DNA from: a virus
Length of the DNA stretch: 34,315 nucleotides
Direction: 5' to 3' (one strand)
IMG/VR virus record: IMGVR_UViG_3300042549_002156
Coordinates: 1-34,315 of that record
Notes under the pieces: model-generated
Databases searched by the model: none
What the model saw: only the letters and a program-made list of their open reading frames with translations
What the model was told of the DNA's origin: nothing
Position numbers and translations under genes: made by a program
In this document: positions 21,652-30,552 of the stretch, in pieces
Position numbering within the stretch: the stretch's first letter is position 1
How the letters are laid out: each line of letters begins with the position of its first letter

Positions 21652-22044
21652 ATGACCAACCCAAAATTATCCGCAAAGCAGGAAGCCTTTGCCCAGTGCA
21701 TTGCCAATGGTGATGACCAAGGAACCGCATATCGCAACTCTTACGATGCTTCTGGAATGAAAGACGCCAGCATTTACATAGAGGCATCAAGGCTCATTAA
21801 AGACCCTAAGATAGCCCTAAGAGTTGATGAATTGAAGGCAGAAGTGGCGCAGCAGCACCTATGGACACGCGAAATGTCCGTGCTGGGGCTTATTAAGGCA
21901 TTTGAGGTAGCTAATGCCGAGAAGTCTTCATCAGGCATGACAGGGGCTGTAAAAGAGCTAAACATTATGCACGGCTTCAACCAGCCGACCAAAGTTTCGG
22001 TCGATTTGCAGTTTAAGCCTATTACGGATGAAGATTGGCTTTGA
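21652..22044 (+). CDS. terS: Terminase small subunit
   Basis: A 130-residue protein with the Terminase_2-type opening: LSAKQEAFAQCIANGDDQGT, AYRNSYDAS, then IYIEASRLIKDPKIALRVDE. The N-terminal helix-turn-helix-like part recognises the packaging site and the helical rest oligomerises. It directly precedes the large subunit and overlaps it. Identity rests on the motif order and gene order. Confidence 0.9.
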   Translation: MTNPKLSAKQEAFAQCIANGDDQGTAYRNSYDASGMKDASIYIEASRLIKDPKIALRVDELKAEVAQQHLWTREMSVLGLIKAFEVANAEKSSSGMTGAVKELNIMHGFNQPTKVSVDLQFKPITDEDWL

Positions 22045-23288
22045 CCTTTACCGAAAGCCAAAGAGCGTTCGTATTTAGCCAAGAGCCATTCCCTGCCTTT
22101 GTCGGTGGGTTTGGTTCTGGCAAAACTGCTGCTGGCATTGCGCGTATCATGCGGCTTAAACGCTATTGCCCGTATCAGGATGTCGCATATTACTTGCCGA
22201 CCTACCCGCTGATTGAGGATATTGCCTTCCAGCGTTTCCCTGCCTTGTTTGAAAAGAACGGCATTCCATTCAAGTTGAACCAGCAGAAGGCTGTGATGGA
22301 AACTGAACTGGGCCGAATTATTTTCCGCAACATGGAACAACCTGACCGCATCGTCGGTTATGAGGTTGCACATAGCGTAGTGGATGAACTTGATACGCTG
22401 CCGCTAGACAAGGCACGGGCTGTCTGGAACAAGATTATCGCCCGTAACCGCCAGAAGGCTTTCACGGTGTCTGGTAAGCCTGTAAAAAACACGGTGGGCG
22501 TAGCTACAACACCAGAGGGCTTCCGCTTTGTCTATGACCGCTGGGTAAAGAACAAGGCCGACGGCTATGCGCTGTATAAGGCCAAAACATCTGACAACGC
22601 AGCCAACCTGCCTGAAGACTACATCAGGAACCTACAGAACAGCTATTCGTCAAGCCTATTAGCCGCATATCTGGATGGTGAGTTTGTCAACCTGACGGCT
22701 GGCAGCATATACCCAGAGTTTGACCGTAAGCTTAACATTACGTTTGCGACCATCCAACAGCGCGAACCGCTACACATCGGCGTTGACTTTAACGTCAACA
22801 ATATGAGCGCCGTGGTATGCGTGATACGCAACAATGACCCGCTGGCACTGGATGAATTGTCAGGGGTGCGCGATACGCCAACACTGATACGGATATTGCA
22901 CGAACGCTTTGCTGGTCACCAGATAACAGTTTACCCAGATGCCTCTGGCGGCGCGACCAAGAGCGTCAATGCCAGCTTGTCAGATATAACGCTGCTGCGC
23001 TCGGCTGGCTTCACGGTATTGGCAAATAGTAAAAACCCTGCGGTCAAAGATAGGGTTATGGCAATGAACCAGATGATTTACAGTCAAGGCAAGCGTAGGC
23101 TGCTGGTAAACCCTGACAAATGCCCCAATGTTATTGAAGGTTTGGAGCGCCAAGCCTATGCAAAAAATGGGGAGCCAGATAAATCAAGCGGCTTTGACCA
23201 TTTGAATGATGCTATCGGCTATTTTATTGCATATAAATATGCTATCGGTAGAGGAACGGTTTCCTTTGCTCAAATTTCTGGGGTGTAA
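22035..23288 (+). CDS. terL: Terminase large subunit
   Basis: A 417-residue packaging ATPase-nuclease. Walker A GGFGSGKT is at residues 24-31 and Walker B VVDELD at 115-120; the RNase H-like nuclease has D251 (HIGVDFNVNN), D302 (VYPDASGG) and D392 (FDHLNDAIGY). No ATG lies upstream of Walker A, so it must start at TTG 22035 or TTG 22041, both overlapping the small-subunit stop; translation is probably coupled. All key residues are present and the length is normal for this type. Confidence 0.95.
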   Translation: MALTFTESQRAFVFSQEPFPAFVGGFGSGKTAAGIARIMRLKRYCPYQDVAYYLPTYPLIEDIAFQRFPALFEKNGIPFKLNQQKAVMETELGRIIFRNMEQPDRIVGYEVAHSVVDELDTLPLDKARAVWNKIIARNRQKAFTVSGKPVKNTVGVATTPEGFRFVYDRWVKNKADGYALYKAKTSDNAANLPEDYIRNLQNSYSSSLLAAYLDGEFVNLTAGSIYPEFDRKLNITFATIQQREPLHIGVDFNVNNMSAVVCVIRNNDPLALDELSGVRDTPTLIRILHERFAGHQITVYPDASGGATKSVNASLSDITLLRSAGFTVLANSKNPAVKDRVMAMNQMIYSQGKRRLLVNPDKCPNVIEGLERQAYAKNGEPDKSSGFDHLNDAIGYFIAYKYAIGRGTVSFAQISGV

Positions 23289-24797
23289 ATGTCTGTCTCC
23301 AACACCAACACCGAATATGACGCCAACCGCTTTAAGTGGAAGCGTTGCCGCGATGTCATTGCTGGTCGGGATGCCCTAATCCAGAACTATGTCAGCAACA
23401 CGCGATATACTGGAAGCCTCTACAACCCTTCATTCGACACCAACAACTATCTGCCACGGCTCACAGGCCAGACAGATGTTGAATATATCACCTATCAGGA
23501 ACGTGCTGCTTTCTTCAACGCCAGCGCACGAACCTTAGACGCCTTTACGGGAATGATATTCTCTAAAGACCCAGTTTATAAGCTGCCTACCGCCATTGAG
23601 CCTTACGCCAATGACATCACGCTTGGCGGCGACAATCTGCGTGAGTTTGCAGAACAGGTTGTGGAGCAGCAGATTGCCGTTGGTCGCGTTGGCATCATGG
23701 TCGATTACCCAGCCAATGCGCCGACCAACATCACGATTGCCGCAGCGGAAGCCTTAAACATCCGCCCATTCTTGCGCTACTACACAGCCGAAAGCATCAT
23801 CAACTGGCGCACAAGCTACATTAACGGCGCACAAGTGCTGACACTGGTGGTGCTTAAAGAAACCATTGATGTGCAGGAAGATGAATTCACATCCAATCAG
23901 GTTGTGCAATATCGGGTGCTTGACCTTACGGAACAGGGCTATCGCGTTCGCGTAATGGACGATAACAACGCACTGAAAAGCGAAACGTATCCCATACAGA
24001 ACGGTGGCCCGTTGTTGTATATTCCGTTCGTTATTCTTGGTGCTAACAGCGCGACTGCCACAGTGCAGAAGCCGCCATTGCTTGACTTGGTGGACACAAA
24101 CCTTGCCCACTATCGCAACAGCGCCGATTATGAGCATGGCTTGCACTTCACGGGATTGCCTACCCCATATGTTGCTGGTGTCCAGCTTCCAGAGGGCGCA
24201 ACCCTTGCTGTAGGCTCAATGAGCGCATGGATATTCCCTGACCCAGCCGCAAACGCTGGCTACCTTGAATTTAAGGGCGATGGCCTGAAGACGCTGCGGG
24301 AAGCACTGAAAGACAAAGAACAGCGCATGGCTGTATTGGGCGCACGGATGCTTGCCGACGATAAGCGCACTGCTGAAGCCTTTGGAACGGTCGAATTAAA
24401 GACTGCTGGCGAACGCTCCATTCTTGCTTCAATTAGCCGCTCGGCATCCGACGCTATGACACGGGTGCTTAACTGGATGGCTGAATGGGTAGGCGCACCG
24501 CAGGACGTTGAGTTTGACCTAAATACAGACTTTGGCGCAGCGCGTATGGCTCCGCAGATGGTTACAGCATTGCTTGGTGCATACCAAGGCGATGCAATGC
24601 CACTTTCGGTATTGTTTGATAACTTCCAGCGCGGCGAACTTATTGCGCCAAGCATGGAGTTTGAAGAATACGAAGCGCAGTTGGCCGACGAAGGCCCATC
24701 CTTCGCAGATGATATGTCACAAGATAACAATGGTGACAGTAACGATGCTGAAGAACAAACATTGATTGCCAGCATCCGTCAGAGGCTTGGACTGTAA
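23289..24797 (+). CDS. Portal protein (DUF4055 family)
   Basis: A 502-residue portal protein. Recognisable parts are YLPRLTGQTDVEYITYQERA then FFNASARTLDAFTGMIFSKD, which mark the DUF4055 portal-like family, and the central AVGRVGIMVDYP strand. The C terminus is acidic. The portal ring is the DNA gate of the capsid and docks the terminase. The start follows the terminase stop without a gap. Confidence 0.92.
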   Translation: MSVSNTNTEYDANRFKWKRCRDVIAGRDALIQNYVSNTRYTGSLYNPSFDTNNYLPRLTGQTDVEYITYQERAAFFNASARTLDAFTGMIFSKDPVYKLPTAIEPYANDITLGGDNLREFAEQVVEQQIAVGRVGIMVDYPANAPTNITIAAAEALNIRPFLRYYTAESIINWRTSYINGAQVLTLVVLKETIDVQEDEFTSNQVVQYRVLDLTEQGYRVRVMDDNNALKSETYPIQNGGPLLYIPFVILGANSATATVQKPPLLDLVDTNLAHYRNSADYEHGLHFTGLPTPYVAGVQLPEGATLAVGSMSAWIFPDPAANAGYLEFKGDGLKTLREALKDKEQRMAVLGARMLADDKRTAEAFGTVELKTAGERSILASISRSASDAMTRVLNWMAEWVGAPQDVEFDLNTDFGAARMAPQMVTALLGAYQGDAMPLSVLFDNFQRGELIAPSMEFEEYEAQLADEGPSFADDMSQDNNGDSNDAEEQTLIASIRQRLGL

Positions 24798-25490
24798 ATG
24801 GCTATAAGCGCAGAAATCATTGACCTGCTAATAGAGGCTGTCGCTGGGTTAAATCAGCGCGTCGATGATGCATTGTCAAGAACAATGATATCAGGGCCGC
24901 AAGGTGAAGCTGGCCCACAAGGTGAACGGGGCGAGGATGCACCTCCTGTTACTGACGAACAAATCAAAGCTGCTGCTGTCGCTTGGCTGCAAGACAACAT
25001 ATCGCAGCCAGCAGACGGTGTTGACGGACAAGACGGACAGCAAGGCCCAGAAGGTCGCCCACCAACGGATGAGGAGATACAACTTGCCGTCGATGTCTGG
25101 TTTGAAATTAATCGCGCTTCACTGGTTGGCCCTGCTGGAAGCAATGGCCGCGATGGTGCTGATGGTCGGAATGGTCGGGATGGTAGCAATGGTCGGGACG
25201 GTGCTGCTGGTGCTGCTGGTTCCGACGGCGTTGGTGTGGCACTGGTGGAACAGCGCGACGATACGTCTTTCTACATAACACTGACAGACGGGCAAGAGTT
25301 TCAGATTAAATTGCCTAAGCCTAAAACTAGTGGATTTTACGGCGGCGGTGGTGGCGGCGGTGCAAAGAAGTTGTCGGAATTGACGGATGTTTCAATTACA
25401 GGTGTTTCCGACTTTGATGTCTTGCAGTATGATGCCGCAACATCATTATGGAAAAATGGCGCTGGCATTTTTGACGGCGGAACATATTAA
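24798..25490 (+). CDS. Collagen-like protein in the head cluster
   Basis: A 230-residue protein with an N-terminal helical part (residues 1-32), three collagen-like Gly-X-Y blocks (about residues 34-47, 74-87 and 112-146, e.g. GRDGADGRNGRDGSNGRDG) separated by helical acidic segments, a beta domain (SFYITLTDGQEFQIKL), a Gly-rich linker and an end resembling fibre-joining motifs (LSELTDVSITGVSDFDVLQY). Phage collagen-like segments form trimeric stalks. Being between portal and the head-cluster fibre, it may be a head fibre or neck appendage. The start follows the portal stop directly. Confidence 0.8.
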   Translation: MAISAEIIDLLIEAVAGLNQRVDDALSRTMISGPQGEAGPQGERGEDAPPVTDEQIKAAAVAWLQDNISQPADGVDGQDGQQGPEGRPPTDEEIQLAVDVWFEINRASLVGPAGSNGRDGADGRNGRDGSNGRDGAAGAAGSDGVGVALVEQRDDTSFYITLTDGQEFQIKLPKPKTSGFYGGGGGGGAKKLSELTDVSITGVSDFDVLQYDAATSLWKNGAGIFDGGTY

Positions 25491-25527
25491 AGATTAACCC
25501 AGCTATATAGCAAAAAAGGGATGCCAC

Positions 25528-27456
25528 ATGGCGTTGATGAAGTTTAAGCGCAGCGCGGTTCAATCCAAGGTTCCAAATGTTGCAGACCTTGCTTTGGGCG
25601 AAATTGCTATCAATACTTATGATGGCAAACTGTTCCTTAAAAAAGATAATGGCACTGAAAGCATTGTCGAAATCGGCAGCGGCGGCGGCGGCGGCTCTGG
25701 AACAGTTACAAGCGTATCTGGCACTGGAACGGTAAACGGAATTACGCTTACAGGCACAGTCACATCATCAGGCAGCTTAACGCTTGGCGGAACACTATCT
25801 GGCGTTGACCTATCAACGCAAGTTACTGGAACACTTCCTATTGCCAATGGCGGAACGGGTGGGACTACTGCGGAAACAGCACGGTCAAACCTTGGGTTAG
25901 GCACTGCGGCAACAACAGATGCATCTGCATACGCAACAGCCGCTCAAGGAACTAACGCCGATACTGCTGTTCAAACCATTGCATCTGCTGATGGCTCTGT
26001 AACTATTACTGGAACAACGGAGATAGACCTATCGGTTGCCGTTGCTGGTTCAACAACCACTGTGCTTTTGCCAATCCGCAATAATACGGGCGCAACGCTA
26101 ACAAAAGGCACGGCTGTATATATTAGCGGCGCTACTGGTCAGATTTCTACTGTCAGCAAGGCACTTGCTACCAGCGATGCAACGTCAGCGCAAACACTTG
26201 GCTTGGTCACAGCCAATATCGCCAATAATTCAAATGGCAATGTGACGCTAATTGGAACCATCACTAACATTGATACATCTGCCTACACGGATGGCGCTCA
26301 ATTATATCTAAGCCCCACAACGGCTGGAACACTGACAGCAACCAAGCCCCATGCGCCACAGCATTTGGTTTACGTTGCTATTGTTGAACACGCTCACCAT
26401 ACGCAGGGTAAATTATTCGTCAAAGTGCAAAACGGCTATGAGATGGATGAGCTACACGATGTGGCGGTTCAAAACCCAAGCAACGGTCAAACTATCGTTT
26501 ACAACAGCACAAATGACCTTTGGGAAAAGAACACTGTATCTTTAGCAATCGGCGTTAATGGCACATTGCCTATCGCCAACGGCGGAACCAGTGCGACAAC
26601 TGCTGCTGGTGCATTAACTGCCCTTGGCGCATATCCTGCTGCAAATCCTGATGGATACACATCAAACACGGGAACAGTAACTGGCGTAACGGGAACTGCT
26701 CCAATTGTTAGCTCTGGTGGGAATGCCCCTGCCATTTCCATAAGCGAGGCGACAACTAGCACCGCTGGCAGCATGAGCGCGGCAGATAAGACTAAGCTAG
26801 ACGGCGTTGCAACTGGCGCAACTGCCAACACAGGCACAGTCACATCTGTTGGCGGCACTGGAACCGTTAATGGCATTACGCTTACTGGCACGGTAACTGA
26901 GTCAGGCTCACTAACGCTTGGTGGCACATTGTCTGGCATAAGCCTTTCCAACCAAGTCACAGATACACTTCCCGTCGCAAATGGCGGCACAGGCGCAACA
27001 ACCCTTACTGGATACGTTAAGGGTAACGGAACAAGCGCAATGTCGGCTTCGGCTGCAATCCCAGTGGCTGATGTCACAGGAGCAGCGCCACTTGCTTCGC
27101 CTACTTTTACAGGCACAATGACAGCGGCAACTGCTGACCTGCTTGGTTCAGTGCGTGGCAGCGTGACCACAGTAGCGGCAAGCGCCATCAATTGTTCTTT
27201 GGGAAATTACTTCATCAAGACGGCATCTGGCTCTCTTACATGGACTGCCACTAACGTCCCAGCCTCGCGCTATTACAGTTTTATCCTTGAATTAACCAAC
27301 GGCGGAACTGGAACACAGACTTGGTTTAGCGGCATCAAGTGGCCGTCTGGCACTGCCCCTTCGCTTACATCGTCAGGCGTAGACGTTCTTGGCTTCATAA
27401 CTGATGATGGCGGCACAACGTGGCGTGGCGTTCAGCTAATGAAGGATAGTAAATAA
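25528..27456 (+). CDS. Large fibre protein in the head cluster
   Basis: A 642-residue fibre. Residues 1-50 have a short anchoring motif (LALGEIAINTYDGKLFLKKD) common in phage structural proteins. Two near-identical 54-residue repeats begin at residues 58 and 436 (GTVTSV.GTGTVNGITLTG ... ANGGTG), with further LPIANGGT units. A central domain (residues ~160-330) contains LPIRNNTGATLTKGTAVYIS and VAIVEHAHHTQGKLFVKVQN. Residues 520-642 match the tip of the tail fibre at 4936-6006. SD AAGGGA precedes ATG 25528. A head fibre or a second tail fibre encoded out of place are both possible. Confidence 0.8.
   Translation: MALMKFKRSAVQSKVPNVADLALGEIAINTYDGKLFLKKDNGTESIVEIGSGGGGGSGTVTSVSGTGTVNGITLTGTVTSSGSLTLGGTLSGVDLSTQVTGTLPIANGGTGGTTAETARSNLGLGTAATTDASAYATAAQGTNADTAVQTIASADGSVTITGTTEIDLSVAVAGSTTTVLLPIRNNTGATLTKGTAVYISGATGQISTVSKALATSDATSAQTLGLVTANIANNSNGNVTLIGTITNIDTSAYTDGAQLYLSPTTAGTLTATKPHAPQHLVYVAIVEHAHHTQGKLFVKVQNGYEMDELHDVAVQNPSNGQTIVYNSTNDLWEKNTVSLAIGVNGTLPIANGGTSATTAAGALTALGAYPAANPDGYTSNTGTVTGVTGTAPIVSSGGNAPAISISEATTSTAGSMSAADKTKLDGVATGATANTGTVTSVGGTGTVNGITLTGTVTESGSLTLGGTLSGISLSNQVTDTLPVANGGTGATTLTGYVKGNGTSAMSASAAIPVADVTGAAPLASPTFTGTMTAATADLLGSVRGSVTTVAASAINCSLGNYFIKTASGSLTWTATNVPASRYYSFILELTNGGTGTQTWFSGIKWPSGTAPSLTSSGVDVLGFITDDGGTTWRGVQLMKDSK
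25699..25860 (+). repeat. Fibre internal repeat, copy 1
   Basis: Encodes residues 58-111 of the head-cluster fibre. The 54-residue unit recurs at 26833-26994 with few substitutions (for example SGVDLSTQVTGTLPI against SGISLSNQVTDTLPV). Confidence 0.85.
26833..26994 (+). repeat. Fibre internal repeat, copy 2
   Basis: Encodes residues 436-489 of the head-cluster fibre, in phase with copy 1 at 25699-25860. It probably represents a repeated shaft or knob unit. Confidence 0.85.
27085..27456 (+). repeat. Fibre-tip module, copy 2
   Basis: Encodes residues 520-642 of the head-cluster fibre and aligns without gaps to 5635-6006 in the tail fibre. The match includes the invariant ending GVDVLGFITDDGGTTWRGVQ followed by LMKDSK, the stop, and the overlapping ATG. 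Confidence 0.9.
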
Positions 27457-27482
27457 TGATTGTCTGGATTGTCGCGCAATGA
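27456..27482 (+). other. Eight-codon mini-ORF linking fibre and MuF-like genes
   Basis: ATG 27456 overlaps the fibre stop (TAATG) and encodes MIVWIVAQ; its stop overlaps the start of the next gene (ATGA at 27479). It may couple translation across the gap or be a remnant of a gene start carried along with the fibre-tip duplication. Whether it is translated is unknown. Confidence 0.35.
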
Positions 27483-28501
27483 GCGTATCAGACAAACTCC
27501 TTGACCTGACTATTATACGGCAACTGCTTTTAGAGCGGGTTATTGCTGGTCAAAATGCTGCGGTAAACAAGCAGCTTAATGACATTGCTGCTGCCCTGCA
27601 AAAACAACTAAAAGGCAAGGAGCTTACCGAATACCAAGGTAGGCGGTTAGATAAGGCCATTGATGAACTAAAAGCCATTGTAAACGTCAAGAAGCCTGAT
27701 TTAAGTGACCTTACAGGTGCAGAGGCTGCATTCTTTAAGGATGCTATGTTGAACGTCGGTATCGACGCTGTGTTGCCCCCTGTTACCGCTTTGGAAACCA
27801 TTGCACAAAGCAGCTTGATACAAGGCGCGACAATAGGTGATTGGTTTTCCCGTTTGAACGATAGCGCAAGGTTTGACGTTGAGCGCGTTGTTAAAAATGG
27901 CGTATTGCTTGGGCAGACTAACGCACAGATTGCTAAAGAACTTATCGGCATTGGCGACAAGGGTGGTCAGCCGATTGCCAAAGCGCGGCGCGATGCAATG
28001 GCTATTACACGCACAGCCGTTCAAACTGTAGCAAACGAAACAAGGTTAGCGTCATTGGAGGCTAACGCCAAAATCATTAAGGCAGTGCAATGGGTGTCCA
28101 CCTTGGATAGCCGCACTAGCGAAATATGCATGGCGCGTTCGGGCAAGACATGGACTTACCCTGACTTTAAGCCAATTGGTCACAAGATACCTTGGAATGG
28201 TGGGCCACCCGCCCATTGGAATTGCAGAAGCACGTTTATACCAGTTACAAAGTCATTTGCGGAACTGACGGGTGGTAAAATTAAAGATACAATTGAGCCA
28301 GCAACCCGCGCAAGTATGGATGGTTCTGTTGCTGCCGACTTGACCTTTGACCAGTTTTTAAAGAATAAGCCGCCCGAATTTGCAGACAAGATGCTTGGCA
28401 AAGGCCGTGCAGAGCTTTGGCGCAGCGGAAAGATTACGTTAAACCAACTGCTAGACCAGCGTGGAAACCCGCTGACTTTAGAACAATTGAAGCGTCTATA
28501 G
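27479..28501 (+). CDS. MuF-like head morphogenesis protein
   Basis: A 340-residue protein. The conserved MuF-type part (about residues 180-255) reads RDAMAITRTAVQTVANETRL, then VQWVSTLDSRTSEICMARSG, KIPWNGGPPAHWNCRS, with the Cys/His pattern of Phage_Mu_F (PF04233). Such minor head proteins enter the procapsid near the portal. The C-terminal part ends in charged helices. The order portal, fibres, MuF, scaffold, capsid is typical except for the inserted fibre genes. Confidence 0.88.
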   Translation: MSVSDKLLDLTIIRQLLLERVIAGQNAAVNKQLNDIAAALQKQLKGKELTEYQGRRLDKAIDELKAIVNVKKPDLSDLTGAEAAFFKDAMLNVGIDAVLPPVTALETIAQSSLIQGATIGDWFSRLNDSARFDVERVVKNGVLLGQTNAQIAKELIGIGDKGGQPIAKARRDAMAITRTAVQTVANETRLASLEANAKIIKAVQWVSTLDSRTSEICMARSGKTWTYPDFKPIGHKIPWNGGPPAHWNCRSTFIPVTKSFAELTGGKIKDTIEPATRASMDGSVAADLTFDQFLKNKPPEFADKMLGKGRAELWRSGKITLNQLLDQRGNPLTLEQLKRL

Positions 28502-28598
28502 TAATGTAGTGTTTACCGTGATATTAAAGAAGTTACGCCAAGGCTGTGCTGCGGCATAAACCGCCCCCGTGGGGCAACAAAGTCCAGAGGACAAACTT

Positions 28599-29192
28599 AT
28601 GAGTGAAGAACGGATTGCAGAGTTAGAAGAAGCGATGGAAGCATTGAATGCTAAAAACCGCGAACTTTTAGGAGAAGTCAAGATTGCCAGAGCGAAAGCA
28701 AAAGGCGTCGAGATAGACCCAAACGATTTTATGGCGCTTCAGAATGAAAATGAAACGCTTAAGTCGCAACTCGACAAGGTTGCAAAGGAAAACACGAAGG
28801 TGATTGAAGGATTGCAAGCAACGATTTCTGAAAAGGATGGTGCGCTTCAATCTTATCTAATCGACAACGGGTTAAACGATGCAATGCTAAAGGCTGGTAT
28901 CAAACCTGAATTTATGACTGCTGCAAAGGCCATGCTGAAGTCACAAACAAAGTTGATGGCAGAGAATGGTCAATATTCCGCACTTATGGGTGAAAAACCG
29001 CTGAATGAAGCAATTGCTGAATGGGCTGCTGGGGATGAAGGTAAACACTTTGTTTCTGCACCCGCAAACTCTGGTGGCGGAGCCACTGGCGGGACTGGCA
29101 ATGGCATTGCTATAGCACCCAAGGGCAACCTTGGAGGCGACAAGACGCAGCGGACAAACGCAATTAAACAAATGTTCCCTGACCTAGCATAA
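28599..29192 (+). CDS. Scaffolding-like protein
   Basis: A 197-residue protein: a long acidic coiled coil (residues 1-90, IAELEEAMEALNAKNRELLG), a central helical segment (DNGLNDAMLKAGIKPEFMTA) and a Gly-rich linker before a basic end (KTQRTNAIKQMFPDLA). The pattern of coiled coil plus basic C-terminal capsid-binding helix just ahead of the capsid gene is that of a scaffold. ATG 28599 has SD AGAGGA. The 97 bases before it hold a small GCCCC/GGGGC hairpin (28563-28575) and no clear promoter. Confidence 0.82.
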   Translation: MSEERIAELEEAMEALNAKNRELLGEVKIARAKAKGVEIDPNDFMALQNENETLKSQLDKVAKENTKVIEGLQATISEKDGALQSYLIDNGLNDAMLKAGIKPEFMTAAKAMLKSQTKLMAENGQYSALMGEKPLNEAIAEWAAGDEGKHFVSAPANSGGGATGGTGNGIAIAPKGNLGGDKTQRTNAIKQMFPDLA

Positions 29193-29204
29193 GGATTTTG
29201 AATT

Positions 29205-30176
29205 ATGTCACTTTCGCAAATGAAGGTATTTAACGAATACGTCATGCCAGCAACCATCGAGACACTTGCTCAGATGGTCGAGAAGTTTAACGCAGCATCG
29301 AACGGCGCAATCCGTTTGACCACAACTGGCTTTGACGGCGATTTCTACCAAGAGTCGTTCTTCGCTGCCGTGCATAGCGCACAGCGTCGCGTTGACCGTT
29401 ATGCAAACCAAGCATCGGCAACAGCAACTGACCTGACCCAGCTTCAGCTTAACGGCGTAAAGGTTGCTGGTGGCTTTGGCCCAATCCGCTTTGAGCCTTC
29501 GCAGCTTACATGGTTGCAGAAGCCAACATCGGAAGGCATTGAAGTTGCATCGCGTAACTTTGCTGAAGCACTGATGGCTGACCAGCTTAACACCGCAATC
29601 GCTGCTCTTGTTGCTGCAATCGCCAACCAAGGCGCTGCAACAACTGTAGACGTTTCGGATGATGCTGCTGTAACCTATGGCACGATGAACTCCGCCAACG
29701 CTTTGTTCGGTGACAATTCGTCGAGCATCGTTGCAAACGTTATGAACGGTGCTGCGTATCACAAGCTGATTGCACAGAACTTGACCAATGGCGCACAGTT
29801 GTTCGTTGCACAGAACGTTCAGGTTGTTGACATCCTTGGCCGTCCTGTCGTCGTGACTGACGCTCCTGCGTTGTATGCTGCTGGCACACCAAATCTGTCG
29901 AAGGTTCTTGGTTTGGCCGATAGCGCAGCCATCGTTTATGACGGCGGCGACGTTATCAGCAATATCTCGACCAACAACGGTCAGACCCGTATCGAAACAA
30001 CGATGCAGGTCGATTACACCTTTGGCGTGGCTTTGAAGGGCTATAGCTGGGATGTTTCCAACGGCGGCAAGTCGCCAACGGATGCTGAACTTGCAACTGG
30101 TTCCAATTGGGATAAGGTCGCAACGTCAATCAAGCACACCGCTGGTGTCTTGGCAATTGGTGACGCTGACGCTTAA
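29205..30176 (+). CDS. Major capsid protein
   Basis: A 323-residue protein starting MSLSQMKVFNEYVMPATIET. The composition is rich in Ala, Asn and Val, with codons of a highly expressed gene. Segments such as VNGAAYHKLIAQNL-like (VMNGAAYHKLIAQNLTNG), VQVVDILGRPVVVTDAPALY and TTMQVDYTFGVALKGYSWDV are typical of HK97-fold capsid proteins of this class. Position directly after the scaffold, and a stable hairpin after the stop, support the call. SD AAGGA is 11 bases upstream. Confidence 0.9.
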   Translation: MSLSQMKVFNEYVMPATIETLAQMVEKFNAASNGAIRLTTTGFDGDFYQESFFAAVHSAQRRVDRYANQASATATDLTQLQLNGVKVAGGFGPIRFEPSQLTWLQKPTSEGIEVASRNFAEALMADQLNTAIAALVAAIANQGAATTVDVSDDAAVTYGTMNSANALFGDNSSSIVANVMNGAAYHKLIAQNLTNGAQLFVAQNVQVVDILGRPVVVTDAPALYAAGTPNLSKVLGLADSAAIVYDGGDVISNISTNNGQTRIETTMQVDYTFGVALKGYSWDVSNGGKSPTDAELATGSNWDKVATSIKHTAGVLAIGDADA

Positions 30177-30186
30177 ACCATAGTGA

Positions 30187-30215
30187 GGGGGCTGTCGGTT
30201 GGAAGGGCAGCCCCC
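30187..30215 (+). terminator. Hairpin after the capsid gene
   Basis: GGGGGCTG (30187-30194) pairs with CAGCCCCC (30208-30215) around a 13-base loop. It is followed by AATCTGTTT, not by a T-run. It probably reduces downstream transcription or protects the capsid message. Confidence 0.55.
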
Positions 30216-30234
30216 AATCTGTTTGGAGGATTTT

Positions 30235-30549
30235 ATGGCTAAAATCATTTATGAACCGCATCCAATGAACCCAGCGCGTAAAGCTAAATTGCAAGCGCAA
30301 GGTTACAAAATCATTGATGCTGTTTTTGCCCCTGCTGGCACACCTTTGCACCAAAAACTGGATGTAGAAGAAATCGTTGCTGAAGCTCAAGCCGTCATTG
30401 CCCCAGAGGTAGTGGAAGTGGTAGAAGCACCAGTAGAAGAAACACCAGCGGTTGATGAGCCTGTTCAAGAAGCACCTGTGGTTGAAGAAGACCCAGTTGC
30501 AGAAGAAGCAGAGCCAGCAGCTAAAACTGGCAAAAGCCGCAAGGAGTAA
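30235..30549 (+). CDS. Hypothetical head protein with acidic Pro/Val/Glu tail
   Basis: A 104-residue protein with a short basic N-terminal domain (MAKIIYEPHPMNPARKAKLQ, AQGYKIIDAVFAPAG) and a long tail of Glu, Val, Pro and Ala (VVEVVEAPVEETPAVDEPVQ) ending in a basic GKSRKE. The SD GGAGG is strong. Similar small proteins follow capsid genes in many phages and may be head decoration or joining proteins. No family is recognised. Confidence 0.78.
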   Translation: MAKIIYEPHPMNPARKAKLQAQGYKIIDAVFAPAGTPLHQKLDVEEIVAEAQAVIAPEVVEVVEAPVEETPAVDEPVQEAPVVEEDPVAEEAEPAAKTGKSRKE

Positions 30550-30552
30550 CAA

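Noticed and set aside
26499-27191. Open frame of 230 codons on the - strand inside the head-cluster fibre
   Set aside because: A Val/Pro/Ala shadow of the Thr/Gly-rich fibre repeats; no initiation signals.
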